NCBI RefSeq assembly: GCF_039555335.1
Contig: NC_092635.1
Coordinates: forward strand, 66,987,558 to 67,051,557
DNA from: Amphiura filiformis
Taxonomy: Eukaryota; Echinodermata; Ophiuroidea; Amphilepidida; Amphiuridae
Direction: 5' to 3'
DNA length: 64,000 nucleotides
A program made the translations under genes and the position numbers. The notes under the pieces were generated by a model. It was given only the letters and a program-made list of their open reading frames with translations. It made no database searches and was not told where the DNA came from. Shown here piece by piece: positions 1-12,341 of the stretch (position 1 is the first letter of the stretch; every line of letters starts with the position of its first letter).

Positions 1-977
1 TTATTGGTATTGTTTTTTCGTTTTTTATGACAACAATGGCTTATATGTTTTAAACGCGGGTCTCTTCAAACGTTTCCCTAATTGCACCGTTCACACAGGT
101 GCAAGATAATTTCCCTATTCCAGGAATCCTTTGGCACAAAATTGTATCAATTCAAATCCAATCTCCCTAAAATGTTTTACCGTAGGCAAGGCAACTCTCT
201 CAAAATCGGTTTCAAATGGCTGCAGCAACAGTCCTCCAACAGTGACTGTCGCAACAGTCCTCTACAAAATACACACCAGTTTGTGCCCACCAGATCTGAA
301 GGCACTACTACCAAAGCCATTTGTAGTCAGAAGAGTTACCCTCTCCAGCTTGTTCATGACTTGCCATGCTCCGTGAACCATATACTGACAGGACCTACAT
401 GCAGTTCACGTTTGGAATAGCCTTCTAAATGGAGTAGTCGGAGACATATCTAACACGACGAACCATCCTTCACGAGCACAGTGTATAAGCATCTTATTAA
501 TGTGTTTGATGCTTTAATATATGTACCCCTTCACTCTTGTTGTTCCTGAGCTGCTGTGAACCACTGATTAGTCCATGCGTTTTTTTATAGTGCCTAGGTG
601 TCTAGGCATTTGACCTGTGTCACTCCTCGTGGGCTATTGTTCCCTATATAGCATTTTATTCCCCCCCCCAAAAAAAAATCCAATGTCTTACCAACATACG
701 TCTACATAGAGTATAGGTTAAGAAGTCGGGTAAGCAATAGCATGGTAAGGGAAAATAGCGTATGTTTTATCTTTAGTAGCCTGTTAGTAACATGAACTGA
801 TATAAGAACACTTGGGGTAGTTCAGGGTAGGAAATGGTGCTGGTTGCTGCTTAATGTCAATTACGAGGGCAATTGTTAAAGATAACACCATAGTTTTGGC
901 ATGCGATTTTTGTACCTTTAGTTATGACTGCAACTCACATCAACCCTGTGGGCTGGCTGTACATTCTATAAAAAAAA
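1..977. other. No supported gene
   Basis: Two short overlapping plus-strand frames near 82-420 have no recognisable motif. A C-run followed by an A-run lies at about 661-677. Nothing else is recognised. Confidence 0.5.
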
Positions 978-3370
978 TAGGGTTGGGCGAATCTTGACAT
1001 TTTTCTGAAAAATGATATGAAACGAGTAATTTCTATGGCCAAATTTAACGTAGAATCCAAATCTGCCAACAAAAATTACCTCAGACGTCGACGATGTTTG
1101 ACGTCTCTAAATTACAAAAATTCAAAATGGCCACCAAAATGACGTATTTTGCCTACTCATCACACACATTTTAGGTAGATACACTTTCAATATCTCTATA
1201 TATGGGTTTTGGGGTCAAGAAACCCCAATCTGACTTTTATAACATGATTAACCCTACCTAGAATGAGTTAGGGGTGTATTATGGTATTTTTCTTCTTTTT
1301 TTCCAAGTAATTTTTACATTGTTTTGCTAAAATTTGGCTAATTTCCTTAGTTTAAACCATAATCTGACACCTACAATATAAATAATCATACTATGTAGGC
1401 CTATACCTTTAACATGGAAAGCTAAGTGGACATCTACCCTTGTTTGTCTATGCATAGATTGCTTTCAACAAGGAAAATATCAGTTATGCAGGAGCTGATG
1501 ATGGTGTGGCAGCATCCGAGCCAGAATGCCTAGCAGTAATAGCTAGTTGAAATGTACAGGACATTAAAAGTTCTATCGACTTTGACTGACTGTGCTAGCG
1601 ATTGTGCTTCACTCTTAGAGAATCTAGGTGTCACTGAAGATTTAAAGGTTTTGAAGTGCACTGCTCATGTCATCCTAGGAGCTGGGGATACAGGAGTACA
1701 GTTTTTTTTGCTGAATGTAACTGCTGGAGAGAAAGTATTTACCTCACCAGGCCGGATCAAGCATTCATACATTGGCCCTTATAGCAACTTCTAAGTAACT
1801 TTCTCCCAGTCATGCTGCCCACTCAGTATCACAGGCATTGAACATACTTGATTTCAGTGGCATAGCATCATAGGGGCACGGACTTGCTCCCTAATCGATC
1901 TGAAAATTTAGAAAATCCATAGGAAAATTGCTGAAAAACGACTTGTGCCCCCAATCAGACCCTGTGCCCCCAATCATGGTCGGTGCCCTCCCCCTTCAAT
2001 ATGATGACCCACGCTACACCGCTGCTGGATATAAAGGCTTCTCGGCAACAGATTTGGCAGGATTGTTGAGATTGCCAAAGAATTCTTGTGCCGTCAGTAG
2101 TTTATAATATATTTCTTTGATGCTGTCGTTGACATCAATTCAAACAAGCTGGTTCTAGCAGATTCTACATACATTCAAAATGATTGGTTTTTGTGCTGTG
2201 CCAGAATTTATCCTCATCTCGGTGACTTATTTATTTTCCCATTGATGGAAAGAGGCAGTGAAACGGACAAAAATAATCGGAACTGGGCATGATGCATTTA
2301 GTGCTGTTGATGGTCAGAATAAGCTCTTCAGAGCTGTACTTGATGAAGTAATAGACTGATAGACACCCAATGAGAGGCAGCTTTCTGAAATGTCCTTTCA
2401 AATCAGTGATGCAGCAGGTCCTTGCACCATGACCTTGCACCATCGATGAATCCAAATTGAAATATGCTCCTCTGACCAATTTGGGTTGCGAATCACATGG
2501 CTAAGTTGGACGTTCGTGTTACAGCTAGTCAGCCAGTGGTGGATCAACGTCAGTGCATAGGCCTACTCACTCACGCAAAAAAACATCTCAACAAATCGCC
2601 TGCTTGAAGATCCTTCAAGCTCGTTCAATTACAAAGCTTGGTAACATGGAGAAGAACAAACAGTGGAAATGGGCACGGACATCTGAGAATATGATGGCTG
2701 TGAAAACAATAGAAGCCAACTACATATACACACAGTTAAGATGTCCAAAGGTCGAACTCTTATCAAGAAGGAAGAATTGAAAAAGAAGAAATCAATCAGA
2801 ACAATGAAACTTTTAGACCTAAGAAACACCAGGGACTTGTGACAGACAAATAAGTAAACAAGGTATAGATGTCCACTTAGCATTAGTCTCCTTGTTGCAA
2901 GCAATTTGTGCATAGACAAACAAGTAAACAATGGTAGATGTCCACATAGCTTTCCATGTTAAAGGTAGGCCTACATAGTATGATTATTTATATTGTAGGT
3001 GTCCGATTTATGGTTTTAAAACTAAGGAAATGAGCACAATTTGAGCAAAATGAGGTAAAAATTACTTGAAAAAAAGAAGAAACTTGCCAAAATACACACC
3101 TAACTCATTCTAGGTAGGGTTAATCATGTTAAAAAGGGCAGATTTGGGTTTCTTGACCCCCAAAACCCTTATATAGACATATTGAAAGTGGTATAGTTTG
3201 TGATGAGTAGGCAAAATACGTCATTTTGGCGGCCATTTTGAATTTTTGTAATTTAGAGACGTCAGACATCGTTGAATGTAAAATTAATTGTCATTTTTGG
3301 ATTCTACATCAAATTTGGCCATAGAAACAACTCGTTTTAAAAATATTATGGTGATTTGCCCAACCCTATT
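978..3370. mobile_element. Foldback DNA element with about 450-bp inverted arms
   Basis: The left arm (about 978-1460) reappears in reverse complement at about 2908-3370. Shared words include TAGGGTTGGG/CCCAACCCTA at the tips, GGCCATTTTGAATTTTTGTA, and CATAGTATGATTATTTATAT near the inner ends. The interior holds only decayed frames (one of 80 codons at 1552-1794). This looks like a non-autonomous or dead DNA transposon of unknown superfamily. Confidence 0.8.
1856..2030 (-). repeat. Short GTGGCGTAGC-type repeat
   Basis: Bounded by CAGTGGCATAGC on the left and CGCTACACCGCTG on the right, with C-rich CCCCCAATCATGG text between. The word pair GGTGCCC…ATGATGACCCACGCTAC is repeated in reverse complement at about 28790-28850. 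It sits inside the larger foldback element at 978-3370. Confidence 0.6.
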
Positions 3371-3789
3371 AATACACTGAGACCAAAAATTGCAAGGATT
3401 TCTGTATCATCTTAGCTTTAACATTGCACCGACAGCTTCGTCGGATGGCTAAACCATTAACATTATACTTTTAGGTCATCGTATATATTGTAAAAGGCAA
3501 TCGTGCTCATCCGACAATATACAGCGTTAAACATTAAAGAAGCAATTTTCATTAAGTGACAGGATATCAAAATACACGTAGTTGTTTTGATTATGAATGA
3601 ATAATCAAACAAACAAACAAACAAACAAACATGCAGGCAAATTTCCTGCTCCACTTCCCTTATACCAAATTTCATCAATGATGATAATTCCTTGTACGTG
3701 TTGAATTTTCAATCAAAATACAAACGGATGTGGATCGATCAAAGTCTCCAGAAACGTACTCTTACACATTCTTCGACGATGAACTAATA
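3371..3789. other. Unannotated stretch with (AAAC)n
   Basis: No gene is seen. An (AAAC)n microsatellite lies at about 3604-3632. Confidence 0.6.
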
Positions 3790-4100
3790 AGGTGGTACTA
3801 CACTCCCTGATAAATTTTGCGACTAATTTTGGTAACAAAGGTTATGTATATTATAGGGGACAAGGACTCCAATTGCTTCACCAAAATTTCAGTGATTCAA
3901 GACAAGTGGTTCACTATATAAATTCAGTAATGAGGTACGTTCTAGCGGTACCTATTTTCTTATCATAAATAACGTACCGCTTGTTGAGTCACTGAAAGTC
4001 CAGTATGCCCCTATAATATACATAACTTTTGTAACCAGTGTGTTATAATTTTTTGAGAAAAATGCAAAAATAGTCACACATTTATCAAGGGGTGTAATAA
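3790..4100. mobile_element. Palindromic MITE family A, copy 1
   Basis: The sequence starts GGTGGTACTACACTCCCTGA and folds back on itself: the words around 3830-3860 (ggtaacaaaggttatgtata) return in reverse complement at about 4018-4040. A second copy is at 6189-6552. The right tip is cut short relative to copy 2. No coding capacity. Confidence 0.78.
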
Positions 4101-4138
4101 CTATACACACACTTCTTTAGTTTGAATTCACCGATATA

Positions 4139-5175
4139 CAGGGTGTCCCAGAATGATCTGTACCGGGAAAGATGGAATTTGTTAGGTATGAAGGGCATGT
4201 TAAATGTTCATATTGTTTTACATTTTAAGTTTTACATATATTTAGCTTTCTCAGGTTTTTTAGATTTTAAAAATTGGACGTTTCTAGTAGAAGTTATAGA
4301 AGATTGCGTAAAAATGGTGAATTCTAAGTTTTGACAACGCAACCTATTTTGAAAATCTGTAACATTACTAACCGTTCAGCACAAAGTTATTTGGAAAAAG
4401 TTATGCAGGTATTTTAGTTGTGCCCTGTTCATATTTCCACTAAATAGCCGATATCTATCTATTATTTATGACGTTACGAAGCAATCATTACATGGAATTA
4501 AGGATTTGCGGCCTAATCCCATTCTCTCTTTGGCGGTAGTTTTAGTTATTGTGGTGTGAGGTCCATGTAATTTGAAATGCTTACAGAGGTCGAACTGGTT
4601 GTGGTACAGAAAAGATGGCTCCTCAATTTATTGTGCAGCAGCGTAGATTCCTTTCAAAAACTTACTGGCAAACCGGCAGCTATGTTGAGACGCAAAGAAG
4701 ATTCATTAGACGATTTCCGCGAGCACGCGTTCCAGTCAAAGGAGCGATAGTGTATAACGTAAAGAAGTTTGACGAGCACAGAACTGTCAGGAATCGGCAG
4801 AGTGAAGCTTCAGGTGCTCGTAAGACTGTAAGAACTAGAGCGAAGATTGCAGCTGTCTGGCAAGCTTTAAGGCCCAACCCCACAGTAGTTGTCGTCGAAA
4901 TGCTGTGCCAAACATCCCACGTTCTTTATTTAATCGTATCGTGCCATTTTCAAGGGTATGCGAGTCGTTTGCGCTGAAAATGAAAAGCAGTTTTTCATTG
5001 ATTTTACATTATTGCATGCCACGCCAAAACAAATAAAGGTAGCGTGCTGAAATTCACAGAATAAGTAGGAGACATGTCCGGCATTATAATGCATGTATCA
5101 AAAATAGATACACTGCCCGTCTTCTATTTTTAGTTATTTTTGCAAACACGGTACAAATCATTCTGGGACACCCTG
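4139..5175 (+). mobile_element. Mariner-type DNA transposon remnant
   Basis: The inverted termini CAGGGTGTCCCAGAATGATC and its reverse complement at 5149-5175 are flanked by TA on both sides, as expected for a Tc1/mariner-type insertion. Only about 1 kb lies between, so most of the transposase is gone. The surviving frame at 4615-4977 encodes the N-terminal helix-turn-helix half. Confidence 0.85.
4615..4977 (+). pseudogene. Truncated transposase N-terminus (helix-turn-helix, DUF4817-like)
   Basis: The frame begins MAPQFIVQQRRFLSKTYWQT and continues with ETQRRFIRRFPRARVPVKG and GARKTVRTRAKIAAVWQAL. This matches the pattern of the N-terminal DNA-binding region of mariner-like transposases whose elements carry GGGTGTCCC termini. 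After about 85 residues the similarity stops, and no DDE catalytic region is present, so the copy cannot make an active transposase. Confidence 0.78.
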
Positions 5176-5344
5176 TATTTTGTCATTCACAATCACAAAA
5201 GATGGTCAATTTCCCTTTCATGTCATTCCAATTTCCGAGGACAATTTCCTGGCAAATATCCGTTATCACGCGACGAAATGAGAATTCGGGATGAGCTTAG
5301 TTGATTAATTCATGGCAATATGTCAAATGTGTATTTACAAAGTG

Positions 5345-5421
5345 TCACTGTTGTACCAAGCACATCGTCAATATTGTTAATATGAACCAATGAAGACATC
5401 GGGTTGATCTGTCCTGGACAC
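5345..5421 (-). CDS. Candidate terminal exon of Gene B
   Basis: After an acceptor-like ttttacacag, a phase 1 reading gives VQDRSTRCLHWFILTILTMC, then LVQQ and a TGA at 5345-5347. The phase matches exon 8 and the tail is hydrophobic, which could be a membrane or lipid-anchor signal. The polypyrimidine tract is weak and no polyadenylation signal was seen, so the true last exon may instead lie outside the window. Confidence 0.28.
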
Positions 5422-5486
5422 CTGTGTAAAATAATGTAGATTCAATGTCGTTTCAGAGAAAACATTAAAAATTGAAGGAAGGTGGT

Positions 5487-5850
5487 TTTATTCGCTGTAG
5501 AGGTGATGATGTAACAGGATTAACTACCGTAGCAATAGGTTGAAACTAATTTGAAATATATATCGCCCTGCACTACAAGCAGATTGCACTCATCGCCTGT
5601 GTATGCCTATAATCATAGATTGAATACAATACCGCTCTTTTTAAATATTCTTTTTTACAGGTGCAATAATTGATCAGCATGATATAAATATTCTATAGAA
5701 TTACGATCCAGGTCTTTATCGTTGTTCTTTGACATCTATGGTTCAATTTTAATGTACTAGTGCAGTGCGAGATATAAAAAAAATTGTTTTAACCTATTGC
5801 TTTGGTAGTTAATCCTGTTACATCATCACTTCGACGGCGAATAAGATCCT
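5487..5850. mobile_element. Palindromic MITE family H, copy 1
   Basis: TTCGCTGTAGAGGTGATGAT and AACAGGATTAACTACC on the left return as GGTAGTTAATCCTGTTACAT and CATCACTTCGACGGCGAATA on the right. The central part contains GACATCTATGGTTCAAT, also present in the related element at about 21755-22465. Confidence 0.75.
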
Positions 5851-6188
5851 TTCAAATGGGATGATACTATCTACCATACCCTTTAAGCTGAAACTAAGCA
5901 CTAATGCGATAATTCTATGCAAGAATAGGATAAAATGATCTCAGGGATAAAGTTAACTGTCAAAAAGGAACATTAACCTCAGCAATACTTGAATACAGGT
6001 AGTACAGATTAAGTCGTTCATGCGCTTTTGAAACATTGTAAGAAAAAAAAAACAAGATTGCTAACAAATTGTGAATAACATACATATTAAATATGTCAAA
6101 CTATGCAATTTTAGACCAAGTAATTTGTAAGGATTTCGCTTTTCTTAAGAGATTATTACAATATTTTTATATCAATTTAGTTTCTTTA
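5851..6188. other. Intergenic stretch, nothing recognised
   Basis: AT-rich single-copy-looking sequence with no coding, repeat or RNA signal that can be supported. Confidence 0.5.
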
Positions 6189-6552
6189 CGGTGGTACTAC
6201 ACCCCTTGATACATTTGTGACTATTTTTGCATTTTTCGCAAAAAATAATAACGCACTGGTAACAAAAGTTATGTATTTATAGGGGCAAGGAATCCAGTTA
6301 CTACACTGGAATTTCAGTGACTCAAGACAACCGGTACGTTATTTATGATAAGAAAAGAGGTACTGCTAGAATGTACCTCATTTCTTAACATATATAATGC
6401 ACCACTTGTTTTGAATCACTGAAATTTCAGTGAAGTAATTGGATTCCTTGCCCCTATAATATACATAACTTTTGTTACCAGTGTGTAGTTATTTGTTGAG
6501 AAAAATGCAAAATTAGTCACAAAATTTATTAGAGGTTGTAGTACCACCTTAA
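6189..6552. mobile_element. Palindromic MITE family A, copy 2
   Basis: A complete copy with termini GGTGGTACTACACCCCTTGA and its reverse complement ending gtagtaccacc. Inner words (CACTGGTAACAAAAGTTATG; GGGGCAAGGAATCCA) occur in both arms. It ends about 90 bp from Gene B exon 8. Confidence 0.82.
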
Positions 6553-6643
6553 AAACCAATCTACCTGTAATAAAATCTGAATGCTAAATAAAAATAATGG
6601 AGTCATGTAAGTTGATACATAGTATCAAGTTGACTAATGTTAC

Positions 6644-6763
6644 CTGCGCTTGTAAATGGCGCGTAGACAATACAATGGCATGTGTCATTTAATACTTCTC
6701 CTGGAGGACATAACCTGCCATCACAACACAATTCACTTTCATTCATGGTTTGGTCAATTCTTT
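6644..6763 (-). CDS. Gene B exon 8: CCDG-type Cys-rich segment
   Basis: A 120-nt phase 1-1 exon encoding RIDQTMNESELCCDGRLC, then PPGEVLNDTCHCIVYAPF. The CCDGxLCPPGxxLN…TCxC pattern resembles other Cys-rich segments at the end of CAP-EGF proteins. The acceptor is atctttacag before 6763 and the donor GCAG|GTAACA. The open phase 1 at its end means at least one more exon must follow. Confidence 0.78.
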
Positions 6764-9205
6764 CTGTAAAGATAAGGGTATACAATTACGATGTTGAAGA
6801 CATATATGAGACAATGTTCTTTCTTGTTTGCATGAGGAGCTAAAACATTCAATTTAAGGATGTTGACATGTTGGCTGTGGCTGAAAAATACTCTTGCCAA
6901 TTCTATGTTCATTTCAAAGGTAATAATCTATTCGAACTTTTGAATTTACTCTTTGTGTATTCTGGCATAATTTTATATACTTACGTACAATATTTAAATC
7001 TAACAATAACCTACATCAAACAAGTTGTCAGTATTGTTCTTAACATGTTAAATGTGACTAAGAACCATAATTACATAATGTAAACTTACTTTGAAACTCT
7101 ATATTGATAGCTTTAACAAAATGTAGGATGCGTGGGATTCAGTCCTCACGACAATTAACACAAATGAAATGTCATTCTTGTCGACATAGATTACAAACAA
7201 TTAATAGAATATCATTCTAATTTTTTGGATCATATATGGTGTCAGTCACGGATACAAAATTTTCACAAACAACGCGTTTCGTTACTCGATTTGTGCTTAA
7301 TTAAAATCTGAATAAAACATGACATTGTGCATTTATTTACTTCCCTTAACCCTAGAACTACTGGGCCATATTCTGGAACCCGGACTACAAAGTCCGTGGA
7401 GTTGTTTGAACTCCCGCCCTAATTTCAATTATAAGCATCATATACCGTTATATTTGGTACTACTGTATCGCTATAGGTCTCCTCTACTCATTGATAAAAT
7501 AAGTACAAACATTCCCCACATAATGTCGCTATGACGTCATAATGTGAGTTCTCTTTTGCATTGGGAAAGTCTGGGGCAAAAGTTGGGCCGGGAATTAAAA
7601 TAGTCAACGAACATGCGATTTTCACCGAATTTACAATGGGGAAATGAAAATCATGGATTTTAGTGTAGAAACCTACGGTGGGCCTCACCCCCCCATGGTC
7701 ATCTTTCATGGTGAGCCCTACCCCGGGTAAGGTGCTGGAGTAAAATTGTATCACTAAAATGAGCGCAAAGGATGGATATACGATTAGCTTTAGTCATTTG
7801 GGCGTAAAGGCACGCATTTTTATGACGGATAAAAACCTTAGGCCCTAAGCTTTTTATCGGGGTTTGGTACAACCCCCTCGGAGTTCGTGGGTTAACTTTG
7901 ATCTAAAATAATCATGTTAGAAAATCTTGCTCCAAGATGTGTCCTGAAAACATGTTTGTCATAAAGTAGTTTGACATTTTCTGAATGACGTTCATTCTCA
8001 AGTTATTGACATGAGCACCTTGTGATCCATCGCCATAGGTGTGACTGCTGCTGTCACTTACATAGTAAAATTTCGAACACAATCCTCTTATCTACTTATG
8101 GCTTCCTTTTGGGTATACAGATTTACTGATTTGTATCATTGACACTTACGAAATCTGAATTGCAATTTTGCCACGAAATACAATTGGGAAATTGTTCATT
8201 TTCAATATTCCTCTCCAAAATTTAAAAATACGCAAGTAACACAATTCAGAGTCACAAAGAGCAAACTATTCAATATATGCTGCTATGCACGCTCTTATTG
8301 AAGGCCTGTGCAATATTTGTATAATCAAGATCCCCCGTATGGGCTGAAAGATGTATTGGATTTCAACAGAATAGACACGGAAGAAGATTTTTTGAAATCA
8401 ATTTGGTCAAAAGTACCTGATCGGGTGGAAAAATTATTCCATCACTATGTTTACATAATAATCTTGTCATGCTCACCATAATATTTTTCCTAAGCATCCA
8501 AGCCAATAATTGTTAGGCATGGATTTCCTGCACATTATCGATTTATGTCAAAGGCAAATCTGTTTTTGTTATTGTTCAGTCCATAAGGGCCGGTTTCGAA
8601 GCATGGCCAGTGAACAGGCTCCCTAAGCAATCAGGCTTAAGCCCAATTAGTCATATATACCATTGCTTACAATTTCACATCATACATCACCTAGAAAGAA
8701 AAATCAATAAAATGGATCACATTGGTAGGGCTAGCCTGTTGGCTTGGGAAGCCTGACCACTAGCCGAGCTTTGAGAAATCGGACCTAAGAGGCTATCATA
8801 GTGGCCAATATTTCGTACATCGTTTATGCAAAGATCTTCTCTGGTTTATGAAAGCATTTTTTTCAATGCAAAAAACGCTGTTTAAATTGTTGTCTATTCA
8901 ACAATGCGATTCTGATTCTTTACTGTAATATTCCACTTTGCTCATCTTATAGACGTTTGGCCGCACTGGCAAAAGGATATGGAATATTTCCCGTTGCGTT
9001 CCATGGTCCAACTTGAGACTTTACATCATCAGACCTCGGTATTAATGATGAAAATCTCCAAGTTAGGTTCAACGAAAGAAACACTCTCAAAGTCTTTAGG
9101 GGCAAATGAAAGAAACGCTCTCAACGTCTATAGGGCCACATTTCAAGAAATGGCCAACACACTTTTTATGACATTAATGACAAACACACAAATTACAGTA
9201 TTTAC
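6764..9205. other. Gene B intron 7
   Basis: The intron between exons 8 and 7. A loose inverted pair lies near 8600-8640 and 8730-8760 (CAGGCTCCCTAAGCA against CCTGTTGGCTTGGG-like text). Several short open frames have no motif. Nothing else is seen. Confidence 0.55.
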
Positions 9206-9295
9206 CACATATGTTGCATGATGCAGGACAATCTCGTGCCTTGTTGAAATCTGCACACAAGGGATTGCAATTGTCACGGCTGTCTTCACAAAGTT
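9206..9295 (-). CDS. Gene B exon 7: ShK-like module
   Basis: A 90-nt phase 1-1 exon encoding LCEDSRDNCNPLCADF, then NKARDCPASCNIC. The spacing C-x5-NC-x3-C-x8-C-x3-C-x2-C resembles ShK-type (SXC) modules, which accompany CAP domains in several invertebrate families. ShK modules occur in many non-toxic proteins, so no toxin role is implied. The acceptor is tttatatag before 9295 and the donor TGTG|GTAAAT. Confidence 0.78.
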
Positions 9296-9719
9296 CTATA
9301 TAAAGAAAATACAAAACAGATCAATATCCCCATTTGTAACGTTTTCAGAGCGTAATAACAGGTTTCTTTCTTACTTTAATGGGAACGCGAGGCTACTTTG
9401 GGTGTTCATGATTATTTTCATAACGGCTATGTTTGAGAGGGAAAACTGACCATGCTTATTTGACACATGTAACATAGATTGTTGTTGTGATTTTTACAGA
9501 TAAGACAGGGAAGTTGAGCATAAAATGTCTAGAAAGGTTATAAAATATATGGCGATTGTAATGTTTATAGCACTTTCTGGATGCTAAAACAGTTATTGTC
9601 TTTTCTTGCTATAATTTTCTTATTTTTTTAATCATACGCGCTTTTACTGTGCTGTATTCATAACGTGACAGTAGAACATAGTCTTTTTGACGAAGTGTTC
9701 TTTTATGGCAATCTCAACC

Positions 9720-10102
9720 ATTTAAGGGTATACGAGGTATTGTTGATCGAAGCAACCAAAAAAACGATTTTCATTATCTGAATCAATATACATGTATTAT
9801 TGAAAAATAACACTTTGGTGTTTTGCAAAAGTTCATTCTACAAATCATATACTGAATTTGCTGAATTTATTGTTGTTAATGAGTTATGTACGTTTTACAA
9901 AAGTGTTTTTGTTTCAGCCCTCTTTACAACATAACTCAAGAACCACAGGACCTACAAAAGTATATCTGTGATATTTGAATTCTTCTACACGCTGGCTATG
10001 AATTGAGCAATGTAATTTTGAAAGCTCACTACCATTCGCAAGATGATGTGAACTACTTTTTTTCTGCTGCTTCGACCAACAATACATCATATACCCTTAA
10101 AA
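9720..10102. mobile_element. Small inverted-repeat element (MITE I) in Gene B intron
   Basis: TTTAAGGGTATACGAGGTAT, TGTTGATCGAAGCA on the left is mirrored by TGCTTCGACCAACA, ATACATCATATACCCTTAAA on the right. About 380 bp, non-coding, inside the intron between exons 7 and 6. Confidence 0.78.
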
Positions 10103-10349
10103 GAAAGTTGTCGCAAGAAAGTTGTCTCAATGTTCCGGTTGGCGTTTAATTATGTGAAGAATAACAATAATCAATAACAACAAGCTTAAGGTTAGAAAAA
10201 CAACTTAACAGATTCATTTCGGATTCCCTTTTGACAGTCTAAGGAATCTCTCGGATAACATACTGGAAAATGTCATCATGCGATATTAATATCATACTTT
10301 AAAAACATAAAAAAGATATCTGATACCACGATGTATATGATCATATTAC

Positions 10350-10442
10350 CTGAGCAATCTGTGCTAGTCCATCCAGGCTTACACTGGCAACTGCAAGTAT
10401 CGTTGTCAAACACGCCACAGTTTTGACAAGTCAAATTACACT
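10350..10442 (-). CDS. Gene B exon 6: EGF-like module
   Basis: A 93-nt phase 1-1 exon encoding CNLTCQNCGVFDNDTC, then SCQCKPGWTSTDC. This matches the short EGF-like module with a DxxTCxCxCxxGW core often found behind CAP domains in invertebrate secreted proteins. The acceptor is tttctgtag before 10442 and the donor TCAG|GTAATA. Confidence 0.85.
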
Positions 10443-11924
10443 CTACAGAAAAACGAATAATTTAAATACTTAATTGAAAAGTTAGGATAATGGAAGACAA
10501 AATGTTATATTTTTATTTTAAACTTGGAATTGTCACCCGATTCTCCTATGATGATTATAAGAAATCCGATCTCTTTGAGTACTGTAGCCCATTTTTAATT
10601 CCATTGCATAGTTTTGATAATAGCTATTCAACATGTTATTCTTTCATAACATAATTATACGTTTAAAGTCTTCTATTTTAAGCATTCTTACAATATCTGA
10701 TGGGTTATTTGAGATAACATGACTTGATTAAATTTATAATCACTTATTGCAGTCTAATCTCAATATAGATGATATAATAATTTGTAATTTTTTCTTAGCG
10801 TAGTTTTGATGTAGGAGAGCTATCAATGGTTTGATCAGCTCATAATCGGCAGGTCTTACATGAATTATTTTATTTGGAGAATTGCCTTGTGACATCTCAC
10901 CAGAAGTATTACAAATTATTAATTGAAGTCCTATACTTTGTCTACATTCTTTAACACGACAAATACAGACCAGACAGAACTATCAGATTACTCTTAACGT
11001 GGGTCTACTTTTCGGCGTAGTGATAAAAGCCAGAAGCCTTACAATTCCCGCCGATTACGAGCTGATCAAAGACAAGTGTGGTAAAGACTAGCTATACATT
11101 ATAATAGCACCAAATCAGCGAGGATTACAATGCACCCAAAATAGGAGACTCTTCCAGGGCAATATTTGTATTTTGTTCAATTTTAATGTAAAGAATGACA
11201 ATACTAATTAGATCTCCTTCAATGTTCCGAGACCGTTTGTGTGTGACAAATCGAAACATTTTCTTGCATTTAACATTTAATAGTCATAACTGCTGAGTGG
11301 GACAATCGTACTGAAGGGATTGGAAGCTTATGTGTCACATACAATACTCTTCCAAAACTATTGTGCGATTTTTGCAAGGGTATCCTATATGTGTGCATTT
11401 TTAGAACAAGATAAGTAAAAAATCAAAATTATTTGATATCAAAAGACATTCCTCGTATTTAGAATGCAATTTGGTATGTCTGATGTGCTTTCAGGCCCCA
11501 CAAAAATACTGTGCAAAGGTGGGTGACCATTTGAATTAAAAAGTAATTGCACTAAAATGTGCACAATGAACATCTTTTTACAATCTGTAAAAGGCTCAGT
11601 TTCGGCTCAAAATGCTCAAATTCATTCTTTTGGTGTACAATTAAGAACGGGTAGTTTTACTTTGTTATCATAAGGCCTAACTATTTCAGCATAATAATTT
11701 GTATAAACTATCCATGTTATATTATACCAAAACGATTCGCTTTGATCAATTGCTTGAAATTTGAGTAATACGACACCCGATGTTACCAAGTCTCTACCAC
11801 GAAACGGTCGAATAACACTTTTGGACGTATTTGAATTATTTCTGTTTTATTCTAATTGCAAATATTCGACATATATACCATAGCAAGCATTATTAATAAG
11901 AATGTTGTCATTTAATTCACTTAC
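10443..11924. other. Gene B intron 5, with MITE C fragment
   Basis: Mostly unrecognised AT-rich sequence. At about 11420-11515 there is a fragment of MITE family C (TTATTTGATATC…GACATTC…GTATGTCTGATGTGCT). Confidence 0.6.
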
Positions 11925-11969
11925 CACATGTTGAATTATACGTTTCTTCGATATCTGAATCACATGTTG
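11925..11969 (-). CDS. Gene B exon 5: 15-residue linker
   Basis: A 45-nt phase 1-1 micro-exon encoding TCDSDIEETYNSTC, between an acceptor (ttcttgtag) and a donor (TGTG|GTAAGT). It carries two cysteines and joins in frame to exons 4 and 6. Its short length lowers confidence, but phase and splice signals fit. Confidence 0.68.
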
Positions 11970-12095
11970 CTACAAGAAAATGGATGATTGTTACTCATTT
12001 GCATATTAATAAATTAGGGTTTAATAAAGAGCATTTTGATCTCGACCATTGTACGATATAAGGAAAATAGTAACATAATTATTATGGCTGAAAAC

Positions 12096-12150
12096 CAGAA
12101 AGCCTTAACTCACAAAGGATATAACGATGAGTTAAGGCTTTCTGGCTCTC
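12096..12150. repeat. Perfect short hairpin
   Basis: CAGAAAGCCTTAACTCA is followed after about 18 bases by TGAGTTAAGGCTTTCTGG. It lies in the intron between Gene B exons 5 and 4. Confidence 0.75.
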
Positions 12151-12341
12151 AACCCTCGATATACAAATTACCGTAAAACACTTCCTAACTGTGAAATAAA
12201 ACTAAGTACTGATAGTGTGGCGTCAATGAACTCTATTGTAGTAATAGAGCGACAGCACTAGGTGAACGAACGTGAACTATGATACCGTTATAACCAATAG
12301 GCGCTCTTAATTGGCACCGAATTGACATCCCTCGTTCTCCT

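Noticed and set aside
1552-1794. An 80-codon frame as a gene
   Set aside because: It lies inside a foldback transposon and has no splice or domain support; at best a transposase remnant.
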